From an uncultured Holophaga sp. (GTDB lineage: Bacteria > Acidobacteriota > Holophagae > Holophagales > Holophagaceae), in contig NZ_OY781925.1 of assembly GCF_963677305.1 (NCBI RefSeq), positions 867,501 to 931,500 of the forward strand: a stretch of 64,000 nt of DNA. Direction: 5' to 3'. Of this stretch, positions 16,465-25,995 are shown piece by piece. The translations under genes and the position numbers were made by a program. The notes below the pieces were generated by a model. The model was not told the DNA's origin. It saw only the letters and a list, made by a program, of their open reading frames with translations, and ran no database searches. Every line of letters starts with the position of its first letter. The first letter of the stretch is position 1.

Positions 16465-17402
16465 TGGAGACATGGCACCACAGCCTGCTGACCGCCCCGG
16501 TGTACCGGCCCTGCCTGGTGACCCTGGGCAACTTCGATGGGGTCCACGCCGGTCACCGGGAGCTGCTCGGGCAGGTCTGCGGGAGGGCCAAGGCCCTGGG
16601 GCTCCCCTCGGTGGTGGTCTCCTTCGATCCCCATCCTACGGTGGTCACGGCCCCGGAGCGGAAGCCCAGGCTGCTCATGACCCTTGCCCAGCGGATCAGG
16701 GCCTTTGAGGAGTGTGGCGTCGATCTGGCCTGGGTCATCCCCTTCAGCCGGGATCTGTCGGAGCTGGGGCCCCAAGCCTTCCTGGAGGCCTTCCGGCAGA
16801 CCCTCCAGCCCCAGGAGCTCCACGTGGGGAAGGGCTTCCGCTTCGGGCGCGATCAGGCCGGGGATCTGGAGACCCTGCTGGCCTGGGCGGGTGGGGCTGG
16901 GTGCCGAGTGCAGGCCCATGCCTTCAGGGCCCCCGATGGGGGCCTCCTCTCCTCCACCCGGGTCCGGGAGGCCCTGGATCGTGGGGAGGTCCAGGAGGCC
17001 GCACAGCTGCTGGGGCGTCCCTTCAGTCTTACGGGCCTGGTGGTGGAGGGCGACCGCCGGGGGCGGCACCTGGGTTTCCCCACGGCCAACCTCGCTTGGG
17101 AGCAGGAGCAGCTTCCGGGGAAGGGGGTCTACGTCACCGAAGTGCGGGGGCCCCGCTTGGAGGGGCCCCGGATGGGGATGACGAATGTCGGGGACAAGCC
17201 CACCTTCTCGGGGGTACACCTCACCGTGGAGACCCACCTTCCCGGCTTCCAGGGGGATCTGTATGGCTCGCACCTGGAGGTGGCCTTCCTGCACCGTCTG
17301 CGGGGAGAGCACCGATTCAGCAGCGTGGAGGGGCTCCGGGCGCAGATCGAGGAGGATGTGGCGCGGGGTGTCGCCTGGTGGGCCCAGCGATCGGGGATCT
17401 GA
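16464..17402 (+). CDS. ribF: Bifunctional riboflavin kinase / FAD synthetase
   Basis: 312 residues. The N-terminal adenylyltransferase domain (about 1-180) has LGNFDGVHAGHREL, SFDPHP, VGKGFRFGRDQAGD and SSTRVREAL. The C-terminal riboflavin kinase domain (about 185-305) has GRHLGFPTANL, GKGVYVTEV, NVGDKPTF and ETHLPGFQGDLYG. It converts riboflavin to FMN and FAD in the cytoplasm, with standard length. Its stop-start overlap with terC indicates one transcript; any functional link is unclear. Confidence 0.95.
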   Translation: METWHHSLLTAPVYRPCLVTLGNFDGVHAGHRELLGQVCGRAKALGLPSVVVSFDPHPTVVTAPERKPRLLMTLAQRIRAFEECGVDLAWVIPFSRDLSELGPQAFLEAFRQTLQPQELHVGKGFRFGRDQAGDLETLLAWAGGAGCRVQAHAFRAPDGGLLSSTRVREALDRGEVQEAAQLLGRPFSLTGLVVEGDRRGRHLGFPTANLAWEQEQLPGKGVYVTEVRGPRLEGPRMGMTNVGDKPTFSGVHLTVETHLPGFQGDLYGSHLEVAFLHRLRGEHRFSSVEGLRAQIEEDVARGVAWWAQRSGI

Positions 17403-17490
17403 ATACCGGGATTCTTGATCGGGAAGGAACAAACCCGAATATGGGGTCGTCCAATGACCATGGACAGGATGTCCCTGGTTGGAGGCCAAG

Positions 17491-18066
17491 ATGCTCTTCC
17501 GCTCCCTGATGCACCGTCTCACCGCTGTTGCCTTCCTGCTGGCGCTGCCCCTCGCCGCCGGTATGGACACCTACACCATTGATCCGGTGCACTCGGAGAT
17601 CGGGTTCCGGATCCGCCATCTGGTCTCCAAGACCTCCGGCCACTACACCCGCTTCAAGGGGACCATCCGGATCGACCCTCAGGCGATCCCCAAGTCCTCG
17701 GTTGATGTGGCCATCGAGGCGGCCAGCATCAGCACCGACAGCGATGCCCGTGACAAGCACCTCCGCAGTGATGACTTCTTCGCGGTGGAGAAGTACCCCG
17801 CCATCACCTTCAAGAGTGTGGCGGTTAAGGAGGTCGCGAAGGGGAAGATCGAGGTCTACGGGGACCTCACCATGCACGGGGTGACCCGCCGCATCACAAT
17901 CCCCATGTCCATCCTGGGCACCATGAAGGACCCCCAGGGCAAGGTGCATGCGGGTTTCGAAGGGGCGTTGACCCTGGATCGCAATGCCTTCGGCATCACG
18001 TCCTTCCCGGGCATGCTGGGCGACCAGGTGGAGGTCACCCTCAATGTCGAGGCTTTGAAGGATTGA
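17491..18066 (+). CDS. YceI-family secreted lipid-binding-type protein
   Basis: 191 residues with signal peptide MLFRSLMHRLTAVAFLL through LAAG. The mature beta-barrel has the YceI pattern: YTIDPVHSEIGFRIRHLV, FKGTIRIDP, SSVDVAIEAASI, DKHLRSDDFF, YPAITFKS, GDLTMHGVTR. Family members bind polyisoprenoids or amphipathic ligands in the periplasm. ATG 17491 with GGAGG five bases upstream is preferred over an upstream in-frame TTG that lies inside the RBS. It ends at a strong terminator shared with the convergent chemoreceptor. Confidence 0.92.
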   Translation: MLFRSLMHRLTAVAFLLALPLAAGMDTYTIDPVHSEIGFRIRHLVSKTSGHYTRFKGTIRIDPQAIPKSSVDVAIEAASISTDSDARDKHLRSDDFFAVEKYPAITFKSVAVKEVAKGKIEVYGDLTMHGVTRRITIPMSILGTMKDPQGKVHAGFEGALTLDRNAFGITSFPGMLGDQVEVTLNVEALKD

Positions 18067-18104
18067 AGGTCCCCCCCACCGTCTGGTGCGGGTGAGATCC
18101 GGGG

Positions 18105-18128
18105 GGGCGGCCAGCAGGCCGCCCTTTT
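18105..18128 (+). terminator. Intrinsic terminator after the YceI gene
   Basis: GGGCGGCC, loop AGCA, GGCCGCCC, then TTTT. Its last base touches the stop of the opposing chemoreceptor gene. Confidence 0.9.
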
Positions 18129-19717
18129 CAAATCCTGAAGTGTTCGATCTGCAGGAGCAGCTCTTCGGCCAGGCGATGGAGATCCGAGGAGGTGCGGGCC
18201 ACTTCCCCGGTGGTGGCGGACATCTGGGTCACCGCCGAGGCGATGCTCTGGGCCTCCTGGGAGCTCGTCTCGACCTGGCGGGCCACCTCACCACCGGCGG
18301 TGGCCTGCTCCGAGGTGGCGGCGGCGGCCTGGCGGGTGGAGGAGGCGAAGTCGTCCAGGACGGTGCGGATCTGTTTGAGCAAGTGGACAGTGGTGTCCAC
18401 GGTGTGGCTGCCCTTGCTGATGGCCTCGTTGGCCTCTTCGATGAAACGGGCGATCTCCTTGGCGGAGACCGAGCTGCGTTCCGCGAGCTTGCGGACCTCC
18501 TCGGCCACGACGGCGAAACCCTTGCCGTGTTCCCCGGCCTTGGCGGCCTCGATGGCGGCATTCAGCGAGAGCAGGTTGGTCTGCTGGGCGATCTCCTGAA
18601 TGACCGTCACGGCCTTTCCGATCTGTCCCGCCGTCTCGGTGATGCCCTCCATGGCTGCATGGGTGGCCTGGCCCGCCTGATCCCCCTTCTGGGTGGCCTC
18701 CAGGGCCTCATCCAGGCGTTCCAGAGAGGTCTGGGCCCCCCGGTTGACCTCTTCGATGGAGGCGGAGAGCTCCCCCACCGCGGCCACCATCTGCTCCGAG
18801 CCCTCCTGCTGGGTCTCGGCGCTGCGGGCGATCTCCCCTGCCGTGGCGGCCATCTCCTCGGCGGAGGCGGAGAGCTCGGTGGCGCCGCTGGCGACGCCTT
18901 CCACACTGCGTCTCACCTCCTGCATGATCTGGCGCAGCTGGCCGATCATGCCGTTGAGGGTGCGGGACATATCCCCCAGCTCGTCCTGGGTGTCCAGGGT
19001 GGACTGGGTGGTGAGGTCCCCGGCGGCCACGGCGGTGAGGGCGCTCTGGAAGCCATTCAGGGAGCCCTCCACCCGCTTGATGAGGATGAAGACCAGGGTC
19101 CAGCTGATGGCAAGGCCGATGACCACCACGGAGATGCCGAGCTTGGTGTTGCGGGCGACGGTCGCGTGGTTGTTGCTCACGAGGGCCTTGACCTGGTCCT
19201 GGTTGTCCGCCATCAGGGTCTTCCAGGACTCCACGCCCTTGACGAGGAGGGGATGCGCCTCCCGGTTCATGATGTTCTCGGCGGCGACCACTTCCCCGCT
19301 GTGGACGGCCAGGATGATTCGGTCGAAGTGCCCCAGCACCTCTTGCATCATGCCGTGGTAGATAGGGGCGTTCTTGCGCTCCACATCGCTGGAGATCTCT
19401 GCCTCGTACTTGGCCCAGTCCTCCTCGAAGTCCTTCCGGCAACCCCGGATCTCCTCTTCCAGAGGGGCCCGGCTTCCGGCGGGGACCTTCAGGAGCTGCT
19501 CGATGTCATAGGCCGCTTTCAGCATCTGAGTGCGGCAGATGGCCAGTTCCGTGATGGGGATGAGGTTGGTCCTGTACATGCTGTCGAAGCGCCGCATGTC
19601 GGCCTGGGTGTCCCGGACGGCCATGAAGGTCACGATGAGGGCCACCAGGGTGAGCAGTGCCGCGGAGAGCAGGATCTTGAACCTGAACCTGAGGTCGCCA
19701 TACCAGCGCTTGAACAC
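18128..19717 (-). CDS. Methyl-accepting chemotaxis protein (4HB sensor), paralog 1
   Basis: 529 residues. TM1 is at about 12-32. A periplasmic four-helix-bundle sensor spans about 35-185, TM2 is at about 190-210, then HAMP to about 265. The long cytoplasmic coiled coil carries the hairpin tip with [20 protein letters not shown] and [18 protein letters not shown]. It signals to CheA/CheW. The start is GTG with GGAGG upstream. No CheR-binding pentapeptide ends the protein (it ends EHFRI). The last 270 residues are almost identical to the other two receptors here. No che genes are adjacent. Confidence 0.93.
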   Translation of the reverse strand: MFKRWYGDLRFRFKILLSAALLTLVALIVTFMAVRDTQADMRRFDSMYRTNLIPITELAICRTQMLKAAYDIEQLLKVPAGSRAPLEEEIRGCRKDFEEDWAKYEAEISSDVERKNAPIYHGMMQEVLGHFDRIILAVHSGEVVAAENIMNREAHPLLVKGVESWKTLMADNQDQVKALVSNNHATVARNTKLGISVVVIGLAISWTLVFILIKRVEGSLNGFQSALTAVAAGDLTTQSTLDTQDELGDMSRTLNGMIGQLRQIMQEVRRSVEGVASGATELSASAEEMAATAGEIARSAETQQEGSEQMVAAVGELSASIEEVNRGAQTSLERLDEALEATQKGDQAGQATHAAMEGITETAGQIGKAVTVIQEIAQQTNLLSLNAAIEAAKAGEHGKGFAVVAEEVRKLAERSSVSAKEIARFIEEANEAISKGSHTVDTTVHLLKQIRTVLDDFASSTRQAAAATSEQATAGGEVARQVETSSQEAQSIASAVTQMSATTGEVARTSSDLHRLAEELLLQIEHFRI

Positions 19718-19855
19718 GAGGCCTCCCAGAATGCACCCCCCACTCTACGGCAAGGTGTGCCCAGGACATGAGTCCCGGGAGTCCCGTGCCGATAGCAAGC
19801 CGTTCGCGCCGGAATCGGCGCGGCGTTAAGCTGGTTGCCATACGTGAGCCGATCC

Positions 19856-20425
19856 ATGACCCTGTCCCCCGATGAACTGAATGCAGGTCCCATGGCCCCA
19901 GGGGAACGCCTCCCCAAAGGGGGCAGGAGTATCCTGAGCCCCACTGCCGAGGCGGCCATCCATGCCCTTCGGGAGCGATACCCCGATCCCCTGGCCGCCA
20001 CCCTGCCGGCCCTCTACCTGGCCCAGGCGGATCTGGGGTTCACCAGCTTGGCGGCCATGAAGGAGGTTGCCCGGGTTCTGGAGATTCCAGAGGGCCATGT
20101 CTTCGGTGTGGCCACCTTCTACACCATGTACCAGAAGAAGCCTGTGGGCCGCTTCCACATCCAGGTCTGCACCAACCTCTGCTGTGCGCTCCGCGGAGGG
20201 GCTGAGCTCTTCGAGCGGCTCTGCGAGCGGCTCAAGGTGCATCCAGGGGAGGTCAGCCTGGACGGGCTCTGGAGCGTGGAGGAAGTGGAGTGCCTGGGCT
20301 CCTGCGGCAGTGGCCCCTGTCTCCAGGTCAACCACGGGACCTACGACGAGTTCGTGGACGAGGCCCGGCTGGATGCCATCCTCGAGGCCTGTCGGCGGGG
20401 TGATGTGGCCGAGTGGGGGAAGTGA
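19856..20425 (+). CDS. nuoE: NADH-quinone oxidoreductase subunit E (24-kDa, 2Fe-2S thioredoxin-like)
   Basis: 189 residues from ATG 19856 (MTLSPDEL); an in-frame TTG at 19835 is a less likely start. The four cluster ligands are visible: CTNLCC (C-x4-C) and CLGSC (C-x3-C), plus the family motifs GVATFYTMY and GxCLQVN. It passes electrons with NuoF in the NADH-oxidising tip. It overlaps nuoF by one base (TGATG). It could serve complex I or another NADH-dependent oxidoreductase or hydrogenase, since no other subunit gene is adjacent. Confidence 0.93.
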   Translation: MTLSPDELNAGPMAPGERLPKGGRSILSPTAEAAIHALRERYPDPLAATLPALYLAQADLGFTSLAAMKEVARVLEIPEGHVFGVATFYTMYQKKPVGRFHIQVCTNLCCALRGGAELFERLCERLKVHPGEVSLDGLWSVEEVECLGSCGSGPCLQVNHGTYDEFVDEARLDAILEACRRGDVAEWGK

Positions 20426-21792
20426 TGGACATCCGCACCAAGCCCGATCCCCAGGTCTACACCTTCCCCGGCTTCGGCTCTGACCGCTTTCCCAACCTCA
20501 TGCTCCGGGGGGCGGGGGACCTGGACAACTGGCGCCTGAAGGTCTATGAGCAGAGGCACGAGGGCTATCAGGCCCTTCGCCGGGCCCTGCAGATGAACCC
20601 AGCCGATGTGACCGCCGAGGTCAAGACCTCGGGGCTCCGGGGACGGGGGGGCGCTGGCTTCCCCACGGGGCTCAAGTGGACCTTCATGCCCAAGGACACG
20701 GGGGAGAAGCGCTTCACCCGCTATGTCGTCTGCAACGCCGACGAGGGGGAACCGGGCACCTTCAAGGACCGGGCGATCATGGAATACAACCCGCACCAGC
20801 TCATCGAGGGCATGGTGATCGCCGCCTGGGCCATGGGCTGCAGCCTGGGCTTCATCTACGTCCGGGGCGAGTTCAAGTGGCTCGTCGACAAGCTGGACGC
20901 CGCCCTCCAGGAGGCCCGGGACGCAGGGTACCTGGGCCGGGACATCCTTGGCTCGGGGCTGGACTTCGACATCCTGACCTACCGGGGGGCGGGAGCCTAC
21001 ATCTGCGGCGAGGAGACGGCCCTGCTGAACAGCCTGGAGGGGCGCCGGGGCGAGCCCCGGGTGAAGCCCCCCTTCCCGGCGGTGAAGGGGGCCTTTGGCC
21101 AGCCCACCACGGTGAACAATGTCGAGACCCTGGCGGCGGTGCCCCCCATCCTGCGCATGGGTGGGGCCGAGTACGCCAGGCTGGGCACCCCGGGCAATGC
21201 CGGGACCCGCATTTTCGGGCTCTCAGGGCACATCAAGCGTCCCGGTCTCTACGAGCTGCCCCTGGGGCTGCCCCTGGACTTCCTGATGAACGAGCTGGGT
21301 GGGGGCTCCAGCACCGGCAAGCGGATCAAGGCCGTGATCCCGGGCGGAGCCAGTGCCCCCATGTGGGACGAGCGCAGCTTCGACTGCCCTCTGGACTTCG
21401 ACACCGTGAAGGCGAGGGGTTCCATGGCCGGCTCCGGTGGCGTCATCGTCATGGACGAGGACACCTGCATGGTGCAGGCCACGCTCCGGCTGTTGCGCTT
21501 TTACGCCCATGAGAGCTGCGGGCAGTGCACCCCCTGCCGCGAGGGCTGCAACTGGGTCACCCGGATCCTGACCCGCATCGAGCGGGGCCAGGGTCGGCCC
21601 GAGGATCTTCCCTTGCTGGACAGCCTGGTGCCCCGGATCAATATGAGGACCCTGTGCCCCCTGGGGGATGCCGCCTGCGGTCCCCTGGAGTCGGCTCTGC
21701 GCCTCTTCCGGTACGAGTTCGAGGCCCACATCCGCGATGGCGTCTGTGCTTCCCGCGGCCCCTCCCTGTTGACGGCCTCGGAGAGCCATTGA
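20425..21792 (+). CDS. nuoF: NADH-quinone oxidoreductase subunit F (51-kDa, FMN and 4Fe-4S)
   Basis: 455 residues. The FMN/NADH fold shows GLRGRGGAGFPTGLKW, NADEGEPGTFKDR, YICGEETALLNSLEG and GQPTTVNNVETL. The C-terminal 4Fe-4S site is ESCGQCTPCREG (about residue 360) plus the later Cys in LCPLGDAACG. It oxidises NADH and feeds electrons to NuoE/NuoG. The length fits plain NuoF rather than the longer HndC/HydB forms with extra ferredoxin domains. nuoG does not follow; an unrelated EamA transporter overlaps its stop codon. Confidence 0.95.
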   Translation: MDIRTKPDPQVYTFPGFGSDRFPNLMLRGAGDLDNWRLKVYEQRHEGYQALRRALQMNPADVTAEVKTSGLRGRGGAGFPTGLKWTFMPKDTGEKRFTRYVVCNADEGEPGTFKDRAIMEYNPHQLIEGMVIAAWAMGCSLGFIYVRGEFKWLVDKLDAALQEARDAGYLGRDILGSGLDFDILTYRGAGAYICGEETALLNSLEGRRGEPRVKPPFPAVKGAFGQPTTVNNVETLAAVPPILRMGGAEYARLGTPGNAGTRIFGLSGHIKRPGLYELPLGLPLDFLMNELGGGSSTGKRIKAVIPGGASAPMWDERSFDCPLDFDTVKARGSMAGSGGVIVMDEDTCMVQATLRLLRFYAHESCGQCTPCREGCNWVTRILTRIERGQGRPEDLPLLDSLVPRINMRTLCPLGDAACGPLESALRLFRYEFEAHIRDGVCASRGPSLLTASESH

Positions 21793-22679
21793 GCCCGATC
21801 CCGACCTTCGGCATGCTCCTGACCCTGGTGGCCTCCTTCGGGTGGGGAGGCATGGATGTCACCCAGAAGGCCCTCACCCGCCGGGTGGATCCCCTGGTGG
21901 TGGTGCTGCTGCTTCCCCTGGCGGAGGTCCCGCTCCTGGCCATCTATGCCTGGTGCGCCGGCCCCGGAGCGGTCCCGGCCCGGGCTCTGCCGCCTATGCT
22001 CGGTTCGGCCCTGCTCAATGGGGTGGGTCTCTTCTGCTTCATGCAGGCCCTCCACCGCTCACCCATCAGCCTCACCATCCCTTTGCTGAGTCTCACGCCC
22101 GTCCTGACGACCCTCCTGGGCTGGGTCTTCCGGCATCAAGTGCCCTTTCCCCTCCAGTTCGCCGGAATCTTCCTGGTGGTCCTGGGGGCTCTCGTGCTGG
22201 GGGCCCGCTCCGCGCAGTGGCACGGGCTCCGCAGCTTTGCCCGGGAGCCCGGGGTGCCGCTCATGCTGGGTGCCGCCGTGGCCTGGAGCTGCACGCCCCT
22301 CATGGATCAGACCGCCATGGCCAGAGGGGCCGGGGTCTGGTACGCTCCGGCCCTCACCCTGTGTGTGGGGGTTTTCCTGAACGCCTTCTTCCTGTTCACC
22401 GGGCGCTGGCGACGCCTGGGTGGCCAGGTGAAAGCCCTGGGACAGGTGCCGGGACTTGCCCTGGCGGTGGGGATCCTGGGGGCGGCGGTCATCGCCGTCC
22501 AGATTGAGAGCCTGCGCTATGTGCCCGCGGGCTTCAACGAGACGGTGCGCAGGGGGCTCGGCATGGCCTGCGCCATCCTCACCGGGCGGATCTTCTTCAA
22601 GGAGGCCATCACCCGCCAGATGGTCCTGGCGGTGGTGATCCTCACCCTGGGCGTGGCCCTGGTGGTGGGCTTGCGCTGA
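21789..22679 (+). CDS. EamA/DMT-family membrane transporter
   Basis: 296 residues with ten predicted membrane helices in two EamA repeats (about 5-135 and 155-290). The first repeat ends with the typical GIFLVVLGALVLGA and the second with VILTLGVALVVGL. Start TTG 21789 overlaps the nuoF stop (TTGA) and has GGAGAG at good spacing; an internal ATG at 21813 lacks an RBS. The substrate (amino acid, nucleobase or other metabolite) is unknown. Confidence 0.8.
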   Translation: MSPIPTFGMLLTLVASFGWGGMDVTQKALTRRVDPLVVVLLLPLAEVPLLAIYAWCAGPGAVPARALPPMLGSALLNGVGLFCFMQALHRSPISLTIPLLSLTPVLTTLLGWVFRHQVPFPLQFAGIFLVVLGALVLGARSAQWHGLRSFAREPGVPLMLGAAVAWSCTPLMDQTAMARGAGVWYAPALTLCVGVFLNAFFLFTGRWRRLGGQVKALGQVPGLALAVGILGAAVIAVQIESLRYVPAGFNETVRRGLGMACAILTGRIFFKEAITRQMVLAVVILTLGVALVVGLR

Positions 22680-22719
22680 TTCAGCCTGGCTTGCCAAGCC
22701 CTCGGGAGGTGGGTAAGCT

Positions 22720-24165
22720 GTGCTTGTGATTAATTATAAAATTTACATAAATTTTGCCTGGATCTTGCTCGTGGCGCTTGCCTTGCTCTCCCTGGGGTGC
22801 AGTGGTGGAGGGGAAGCGGAATCCGGGGACGTCTTTGGGAGCTATCGCAGGCCCTTTGCTGCGGACTCCCCTTGGAACAGTCGTCCGGTTGATCCGGTGC
22901 TCGGCAGCGCCACTGTCCCGACCGATTCCTGCTACCCCTCCATCAGCGGGGGGGCCTATTCGGCCATGTTCGCCCTGGCCGACGAGAGTGATGGACCCCA
23001 GACGGTGTACGGCTTGGGTGATGCAGCCCTGAACTTGGTGTACACCACGGCTTCGAGCGTAACCATCCCCCGCTGGCCAGAGAGTGCGATCCCAGCTTCC
23101 GGCGCTGACGGGCACTTGGACATCCTGGATCCCGTTACGGGGATCATCCATTCCTTCTGGAAGCTCCAGAAGGCCACCAGCGGAACCCATGCGGGAGCGT
23201 GGACCGCGAGCCAATACACCCGGAGTCTGATTGCCGGGCGAGGCTGGGGTGATCCGGCCCTCTACTACCAGGGGTCACGGGCCGTCGGGGTTCCGACCAT
23301 CGGTGGGATCATCCGGACCCACGAGATTGACGATGGCGAGTCGCTCTACCACCACGCCCTGGCCATGTCCCTGACCTACTGTGGCCTCCAGGCCAGTCCG
23401 GCCTTCGTCTTCCCGGCGACGGCGGCGGACAGTACGGCTTCGGCCAATGAAGGTGCGATCCCCGAGGGGGCTCTGCTCATGCTGCCGGCGGATTTTGACA
23501 CGAGCCTGCTGACGGTACCCAAGCTCCGGAAGGTTGCAGAGACTTTGAAAGTCTATGGGGCTCGGGTCGTGGACCGGAACACCTGTACGCCGTTTCTTAT
23601 CTATGTCGAGGGTGTCACGGATACCTTCCAACTGCACGCAAGCTACCCGGACTTCACGGGTACCTGGAGCAACACCTGCGCAAATGAGCTTCAGGCCATC
23701 CGTGCGGCCCTGCGGCCTCTGGACTCCTGCGCGGCCTGGGTGGATGGGGAGGGCTCGACCTTTGCGGACTTCAGCCACAAGCTCAGGATGGTCGCAGGCA
23801 GGGGCTCCCTGAGGAGCAGTGCCTTGGATGCCTGTTCCTACAATCCGATGCTGGATCGGGTGGAGCTGGTGAACAGCGGCAGCTCGGTTGCAACTGCGGT
23901 CATCCGGGACGGGATCAACAGCGGGGTGACGCCTGCCTGGGTGGCCGGCACCACCTACCGCTTCGCTGTAACGGGATCCACCCCTGACATCAAGGTCGCC
24001 TTCACGCTATACAACAGTGCGGGGCACGTGATTGCCGGGCCCATCGGATCGGGCGAGACCGCCGATAGGGCGGCCCCCTCTGATGTCTGGTCCTTCTGTG
24101 ATATGACCTTTTCAGTCCCTGCGGGCGTCTCTGGCTGGGTGCATGTTTCCGCTGAGGAACCCTGA
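22720..24165 (+). CDS. Uncharacterised lipoprotein
   Basis: 481 residues. The signal peptide ends at a lipobox (LLSLGC|SGGG), so the protein should be lipid-anchored and probably surface or periplasmic. I do not recognise the domain. Visible patterns are FAADSPWNSRPVD, a long Ser/Gly/Tyr-rich region with HSFWKLQKA, TIGGIIRTHEIDDGES, FVFPATAADS and IPEGALLMLPADFD, then a C-terminal beta-sandwich-like module (TYRFAVTGSTPDIKVAFTLY). GTG at 22720 is used; another GTG lies at 22726. The first codons are strikingly AT-rich compared with the surroundings. It converges six bases from a chemoreceptor gene. Confidence 0.65.
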   Translation: MLVINYKIYINFAWILLVALALLSLGCSGGGEAESGDVFGSYRRPFAADSPWNSRPVDPVLGSATVPTDSCYPSISGGAYSAMFALADESDGPQTVYGLGDAALNLVYTTASSVTIPRWPESAIPASGADGHLDILDPVTGIIHSFWKLQKATSGTHAGAWTASQYTRSLIAGRGWGDPALYYQGSRAVGVPTIGGIIRTHEIDDGESLYHHALAMSLTYCGLQASPAFVFPATAADSTASANEGAIPEGALLMLPADFDTSLLTVPKLRKVAETLKVYGARVVDRNTCTPFLIYVEGVTDTFQLHASYPDFTGTWSNTCANELQAIRAALRPLDSCAAWVDGEGSTFADFSHKLRMVAGRGSLRSSALDACSYNPMLDRVELVNSGSSVATAVIRDGINSGVTPAWVAGTTYRFAVTGSTPDIKVAFTLYNSAGHVIAGPIGSGETADRAAPSDVWSFCDMTFSVPAGVSGWVHVSAEEP

Positions 24166-24171
24166 GTCGGG

Positions 24172-25755
24172 TCAGACCTTGAAATTCCCGATCTGGACCA
24201 GGAGCGCCTCGGCCAGACGGTGGAGATCCGAGGAGGTGCGGGCCACCTCGCCGGTGGTGGCCGACATCTGGGTGACCGCCGAGGCGATGCTCTGGGCTTC
24301 CTGGGCGCTGGTCTCGACCTGACGAGCCACCTCCCCTCCGGCGGTGGTCTGTTCCGAGGTGGCGGCGGCGGCCTGGCGGGTGGATGAGGCGAAGTCATCC
24401 AGAACGGTGCGGATCTGTTGGAGCAGGTGGACGGTGGTGTCCACGGTGTGGCTGCCCTTGGCGATGGCCTCGCTGGCCTCCTCGATGTAGCGGGCAATCT
24501 CCTTGGCGGAGACGGAGCTGCGCTCGGCCAGCTTGCGAACCTCTTCTGCGACAACCGCGAAGCCCTTGCCGTGCTCTCCTGCCTTGGCTGCCTCGATGGC
24601 GGCGTTGAGAGAGAGGAGGTTGGTCTGCTGGGCGATTTCCTGGATGACCCCCACCGCCTTCCCGATCTGGCCTGCAGTCTCCGTGATGCCCTCCATGGCC
24701 TGATGGGTGGCCTGTCCGGCCTGATCGCCTTTCTGGGTAGCGTCCAGGGCCTCGTCCAGGCGCCCCAGGGAGGCCTGGGCACCCCGGTTGACCTCCTCAA
24801 TGGAGGCGGAGAGTTCGGCCACTGCGGCCACCATGCGATCGGAGCCCTCCTGCTGGGTTTCCGCGCTGCGGGCGATCTCGCCCGCCGTGGCGGCCATCTC
24901 CTCGGCAGAGGCGGAGAGCTCCGTGGCGCCGCTCGCCACGCCCTCGACACCCTGGCGGACCTCCAGCATCAGGGAACGGAGCTGGTCCACCATGCCATTC
25001 ATCGTCTGTCCCATGTCGCCGAGTTCATCCCGGGAATAGATCTCGGCCTTGGTCCTCAGGTCTCCGGCGGCCACTTTGCTCAGGGTTCCCTGGAAACTCT
25101 GGATGGCCCGCTGGATCATGCCCACGACCATGAGGCTGAGGGAAATGGCGATGATGAGCCCCACGATTTCAATGAGCAGTGATGTGATGGCGCTGCTCCT
25201 GAATGCCTCGTGGGTGGATTTGATGGCGTTCTTTACCTGATCCAGGTTGTCTTCGATCAGGACCTTCTGGATCTTCGCACTGTTGGTTAGTGCGGGGTGG
25301 GCCTCCGTTCGCAGGACTTCCAGGGCCCTGGTATGGTCCCCCTGTCGGGAGATCTCCAGGGCCTTGTCCCTGGCCGCCCTGAATGATTTCACGGCAGCCA
25401 GGTACAGGGGAGCGTTCTCCCGCTCCACCGCGCTCGACAGGTTGGCGCTGTAAATGGACCAGGCTCTGTCGAAACTCTCGTCGCTGGCCTGGATCTCCTG
25501 TTCCAGTTTCTGCTTCTGATCCGCAGAAACTTGGACGTGCAGGGCTGCGCGGTAGGATGCCCGAAGCAGTTCCGCGCGGCAGACACCCAGGTTGTCCATC
25601 GGGATCATGTTGGTGGAATAGAAGGTATCGAAGCGCTTCATCTCGCCATAACTGTTGCGGATTCCAGCGGCGGTCATGAGGAGGCTGACCAGCGCCAGGA
25701 TGCCAATGACGATGCTGATCTTGTGCTTGATTTTCAGGTTGGTCATCCACTTCAT
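24172..25755 (-). CDS. Methyl-accepting chemotaxis protein (4HB sensor), paralog 2
   Basis: 527 residues with the same layout as the neighbours: TM1 (about 12-30), a four-helix sensor with its own diverged sequence ([20 protein letters not shown]), TM2 near 190-210, HAMP, and the conserved signalling hairpin [20 protein letters not shown]. It ends IGNFKV without a CheR tether. The ATG start is clear. Upstream on the minus strand, GCCGAAAA resembles the -10 of flagellar sigma-28 promoters (7 of 8), but the -35 is poor. Confidence 0.93.
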   Translation of the reverse strand: MKWMTNLKIKHKISIVIGILALVSLLMTAAGIRNSYGEMKRFDTFYSTNMIPMDNLGVCRAELLRASYRAALHVQVSADQKQKLEQEIQASDESFDRAWSIYSANLSSAVERENAPLYLAAVKSFRAARDKALEISRQGDHTRALEVLRTEAHPALTNSAKIQKVLIEDNLDQVKNAIKSTHEAFRSSAITSLLIEIVGLIIAISLSLMVVGMIQRAIQSFQGTLSKVAAGDLRTKAEIYSRDELGDMGQTMNGMVDQLRSLMLEVRQGVEGVASGATELSASAEEMAATAGEIARSAETQQEGSDRMVAAVAELSASIEEVNRGAQASLGRLDEALDATQKGDQAGQATHQAMEGITETAGQIGKAVGVIQEIAQQTNLLSLNAAIEAAKAGEHGKGFAVVAEEVRKLAERSSVSAKEIARYIEEASEAIAKGSHTVDTTVHLLQQIRTVLDDFASSTRQAAAATSEQTTAGGEVARQVETSAQEAQSIASAVTQMSATTGEVARTSSDLHRLAEALLVQIGNFKV

Positions 25756-25867
25756 GTCCTGCTCCTCAGGGACTGCGATTCTGGGAACCAGATCTCGCTG
25801 CCTTTTCGGCCTCGCGTCCGGGCGGGTTGATTCCGGGGAGGTCCTTCAATGGCGTTATGAACTTCGG

Positions 25868-25896
25868 GACACCCCCAGGCTCTGCTGGGGGGTGTC
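25868..25896. terminator. Imperfect GC hairpin between two chemoreceptor genes
   Basis: GACACCCCCAG pairs with CTGGGGGGTGTC (one bulged G) around a six-base loop. It lies downstream of chemoreceptor 3 and upstream of chemoreceptor 2. Without a U-run, its role as terminator is likely but not certain. Confidence 0.5.
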
Positions 25897-25995
25897 TTCA
25901 TACAGGTATTGGGGCTGAGATGCACCGCTCCCCGGCGACATGCTTGTTCGAGCCGCCCATTGTCCCTGCTTCAGAGTTGGGTTTGCAAAGCCTGG

